The notes below the pieces were generated by a model. That model did no database searches. It saw nothing but the letters and a program-made list of their open reading frames with translations, and had not been told where the DNA came from. Below are positions 33,835 through 35,475 of a DNA stretch of 35,475 nt, piece after piece. Each line of letters starts with the position of its first letter. The stretch's first letter is position 1. Both the position numbers and the translations under genes were made by a program. The DNA comes from Bacteroidota bacterium. GTDB lineage: Bacteria > Bacteroidota > Bacteroidia > Flavobacteriales > Flavobacteriaceae. The stretch covers positions 1 to 35,475 of the forward strand of contig CANFVB010000006.1 in the NCBI GenBank assembly GCA_947450355.1, in the 5' to 3' direction.

Positions 33835-35205
33835 ATGAATACATTAATAGCAATAATAGGATTAGGTGTTTTATGCCTTTTATTTGAAATCATAAATTTC
33901 AGAAAAGCCATTATTCCAGTAACAATTATTGGTTTACTTGCCATATTAGGACTCAATATTTCCGAATATAATTCGCCAGCAACCTACTACAATAATATGA
34001 TTATTGTTAATAAATTCTCGGTTGCTTTTTCCAGTTTATTCATTGTATTAACGATTTTCTTGGTGGCACTAAGTCATAATTTCTATGAAAACCACCAATC
34101 AAAAATCTCAGATTACATCGCTATAAAAATATTTTTATTGTCAGGAGCAGTCGCAATGGTATCTTTTGGAAACCTTTCAATGTTCTTTTTAGGAATTGAA
34201 GTATTGTCCATTTCATTATACATTTTAGCAGCGTCAGACCGAACTAGTATCAAAAGTAACGAAGCAGGTTTGAAATATTTCCTAATGGGATCTTTCGCTT
34301 CAGGAATATTATTATTTGGAATTTGCCTTATTTATGGCGCAATGGGAACATTCGACATCACAGAAATCAGTGAATTATCGCAATCAGCCGAATTACCGTC
34401 TTGGTTTTTCATCGGAATTGTATTGCTAACCATCGGAATGTTATTCAAAATTGCAGCAGTACCCTTTCACTTTTGGGCTCCGGATGTTTACGAAGGTTCG
34501 CCAGCATTAACAACAGCCACAATGAGCACTTTAGCAAAAGTGGTAGCAATGGCAACATTATACAAACTAATAACGGCAATGAACGTAGAAATTACTTACG
34601 GATTCCAAATCGTAATTGTCGTGATTTCTATCGCTTCAATGACCGTTGGAAACATTATGGCATTAAAACAAACCAATGTAAAACGGATGTTGGCATTCTC
34701 AGGAATATCGCACGCCGGATTTATGTTAATGGTTTTATTGAGCGCCACAACCGCCGCAGGAAGTCTATTGTATTATGCGTCAGCGTATGCATTAGCAGGA
34801 ATTGCGTCGTTCAGCGTAGTGCTTTATGTTTGTAAAAACAAAGGCAACGAAGAAATTAGTAACTTCAACGGATTAGGAAAATCCAACCCAATAATGGCAG
34901 CCGTACTCACAGCCTCGTTATTGTCAATGGCAGGAATACCAATATTCGCAGGATTTTTCGCCAAATTTATGTTATTTACCCAAACAATTCAAGCAGGATA
35001 TTTAATCGTTGTAATCGCCGCCGTAATCAACTCAATCATCAGTGTCGGTTACTATTTCAAATTAATCTTGGCGATGTACACCAAAGAGCCAGAAGAAGCC
35101 ACCGCAAAAACACCATTCGTTTTCTATGCCGTAGCCGTAATCGCAATCGTTTTGAACATCATCATTGGACTTTTCCCGTCACTAATCATTGATGTTTTAG
35201 CATAA
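33835..35205 (+). CDS. nuoN: NADH-quinone oxidoreductase subunit N
   Basis: This 456-residue antiporter-like subunit is the last gene of the operon. It has GIEVLSISLYILAA with the conserved Glu, VPFHFWAPDVYEGSPALTTATMSTLAKV, and MLAFSGISHAGFMLM. It completes the set nuoA to nuoN in the canonical order with no gene missing. A terminator follows 28 bp downstream. Confidence 0.96.
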   Translation: MNTLIAIIGLGVLCLLFEIINFRKAIIPVTIIGLLAILGLNISEYNSPATYYNNMIIVNKFSVAFSSLFIVLTIFLVALSHNFYENHQSKISDYIAIKIFLLSGAVAMVSFGNLSMFFLGIEVLSISLYILAASDRTSIKSNEAGLKYFLMGSFASGILLFGICLIYGAMGTFDITEISELSQSAELPSWFFIGIVLLTIGMLFKIAAVPFHFWAPDVYEGSPALTTATMSTLAKVVAMATLYKLITAMNVEITYGFQIVIVVISIASMTVGNIMALKQTNVKRMLAFSGISHAGFMLMVLLSATTAAGSLLYYASAYALAGIASFSVVLYVCKNKGNEEISNFNGLGKSNPIMAAVLTASLLSMAGIPIFAGFFAKFMLFTQTIQAGYLIVVIAAVINSIISVGYYFKLILAMYTKEPEEATAKTPFVFYAVAVIAIVLNIIIGLFPSLIIDVLA

Positions 35206-35233
35206 AAAATCGTTTTTCACATATAATTATACC

Positions 35234-35265
35234 AAACCATCAGAATCACTTTTGATGGTTTTTTC
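35234..35265 (+). terminator. nuo operon terminator
   Basis: A 9-bp stem AAACCATCA/TGATGGTTT with a 10-nt loop is followed by a T-run, 28 bp after the nuoN stop. The remaining ~210 bp to the window end contain no credible gene, only sequence with two GTCGGGCT words that may belong to another repeat. Confidence 0.82.
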
Positions 35266-35475
35266 TTTTGGGCGTGCCCTCGTTTTGAACGTTTTGACTA
35301 ATTACAATATTTTCACTAAACTCGGTCGGGCTCATATCTTTGTATTGATTACAATTATAAGAAATACTTATCTTTGAAATAGTAATAATTGATAACAAAA
35401 CAAAGTTGCATAATCGTAGTCGGGCTAGATACATTTAATGATATTGCTGAGAAAGGAAGATCAACTTTGTTTTTA

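Noticed and set aside
35246-35434. 62-residue minus-strand ORF at the right edge
   Set aside because: It runs antisense through the nuo terminator and repeat-like words, with no domain and no promoter-like start.

Overview
The window is AT-rich chromosomal DNA from a member of the Bacteroidota, most likely a Flavobacterium-like Flavobacteriaceae. Supporting this are promoters of the TTG / TAnnTTTG type rather than E. coli type, an almost complete lack of Shine-Dalgarno sequences, a short NuoG as I recall for flavobacteria, an OlsF-like bifunctional ornithine-lipid synthase, and RecA/AspRS/Nuo proteins of flavobacterial character. These identifications rest on reading the proteins; no database search was possible.

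Layout. (1) 1-10.5 kb is housekeeping: olsF (-), xth/exoA and an OmpA-type lipoprotein (+), a Tas-like aldo/keto reductase (+), a PPP-type phosphatase (-), recA (-) with its own promoter and terminator, plsC and an acyl-ACP desaturase (+), tRNA-Ala(GGC) (-), queD (+) and a HIT protein (+). Lipid synthesis is prominent (OlsF, PlsC, desaturase). (2) 10.5-14.5 kb is an accessory segment: a small lipoprotein, an S41 protease-like exported protein and a small membrane protein. Each is followed by a ~130-140 bp imperfect palindrome starting TGCCAACAGCAG, resembling the cassette/attC organisation of integrons. In the middle sits a ~720 bp non-coding element with ~166 bp inverted-repeat arms and a GC-rich 64-bp tandem repeat core. 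(3) 14.5-17.5 kb carries a TlpA-like thioredoxin-fold protein (-) and aspS (+). aspS contains a 48-bp in-frame palindromic insertion flanked by 8-bp direct repeats. (4) 17.5-20.6 kb is a two-gene restriction-modification system (PD-(D/E)xK nuclease, then N6-adenine methyltransferase, overlapping by 4 bp). It is bracketed by two oppositely oriented copies of a dispersed hairpin repeat, with a decayed fragment resembling the aspS 3' end on the far side. (5) 20.7-21.0 kb is a cold-shock protein. (6) 21.1-35.2 kb is the whole respiratory complex I operon nuoABCDEFGHIJKLMN, driven by a clear promoter and closed by a terminator. NuoG is reduced to its iron-sulfur part. The operon is interrupted between nuoH and nuoI by an ORF6N-domain gene with a set of palindromes, plus another dispersed repeat.

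The most unusual content is repeat biology: at least four copies of one dispersed repeat with conserved arms and a variable hairpin, the palindrome inserted in aspS, the large inverted-repeat element, the cassette-like palindromes, and the ORF6N palindromes whose sequence differences are symmetric. No CRISPR array, rRNA, prophage or transposase gene was seen.
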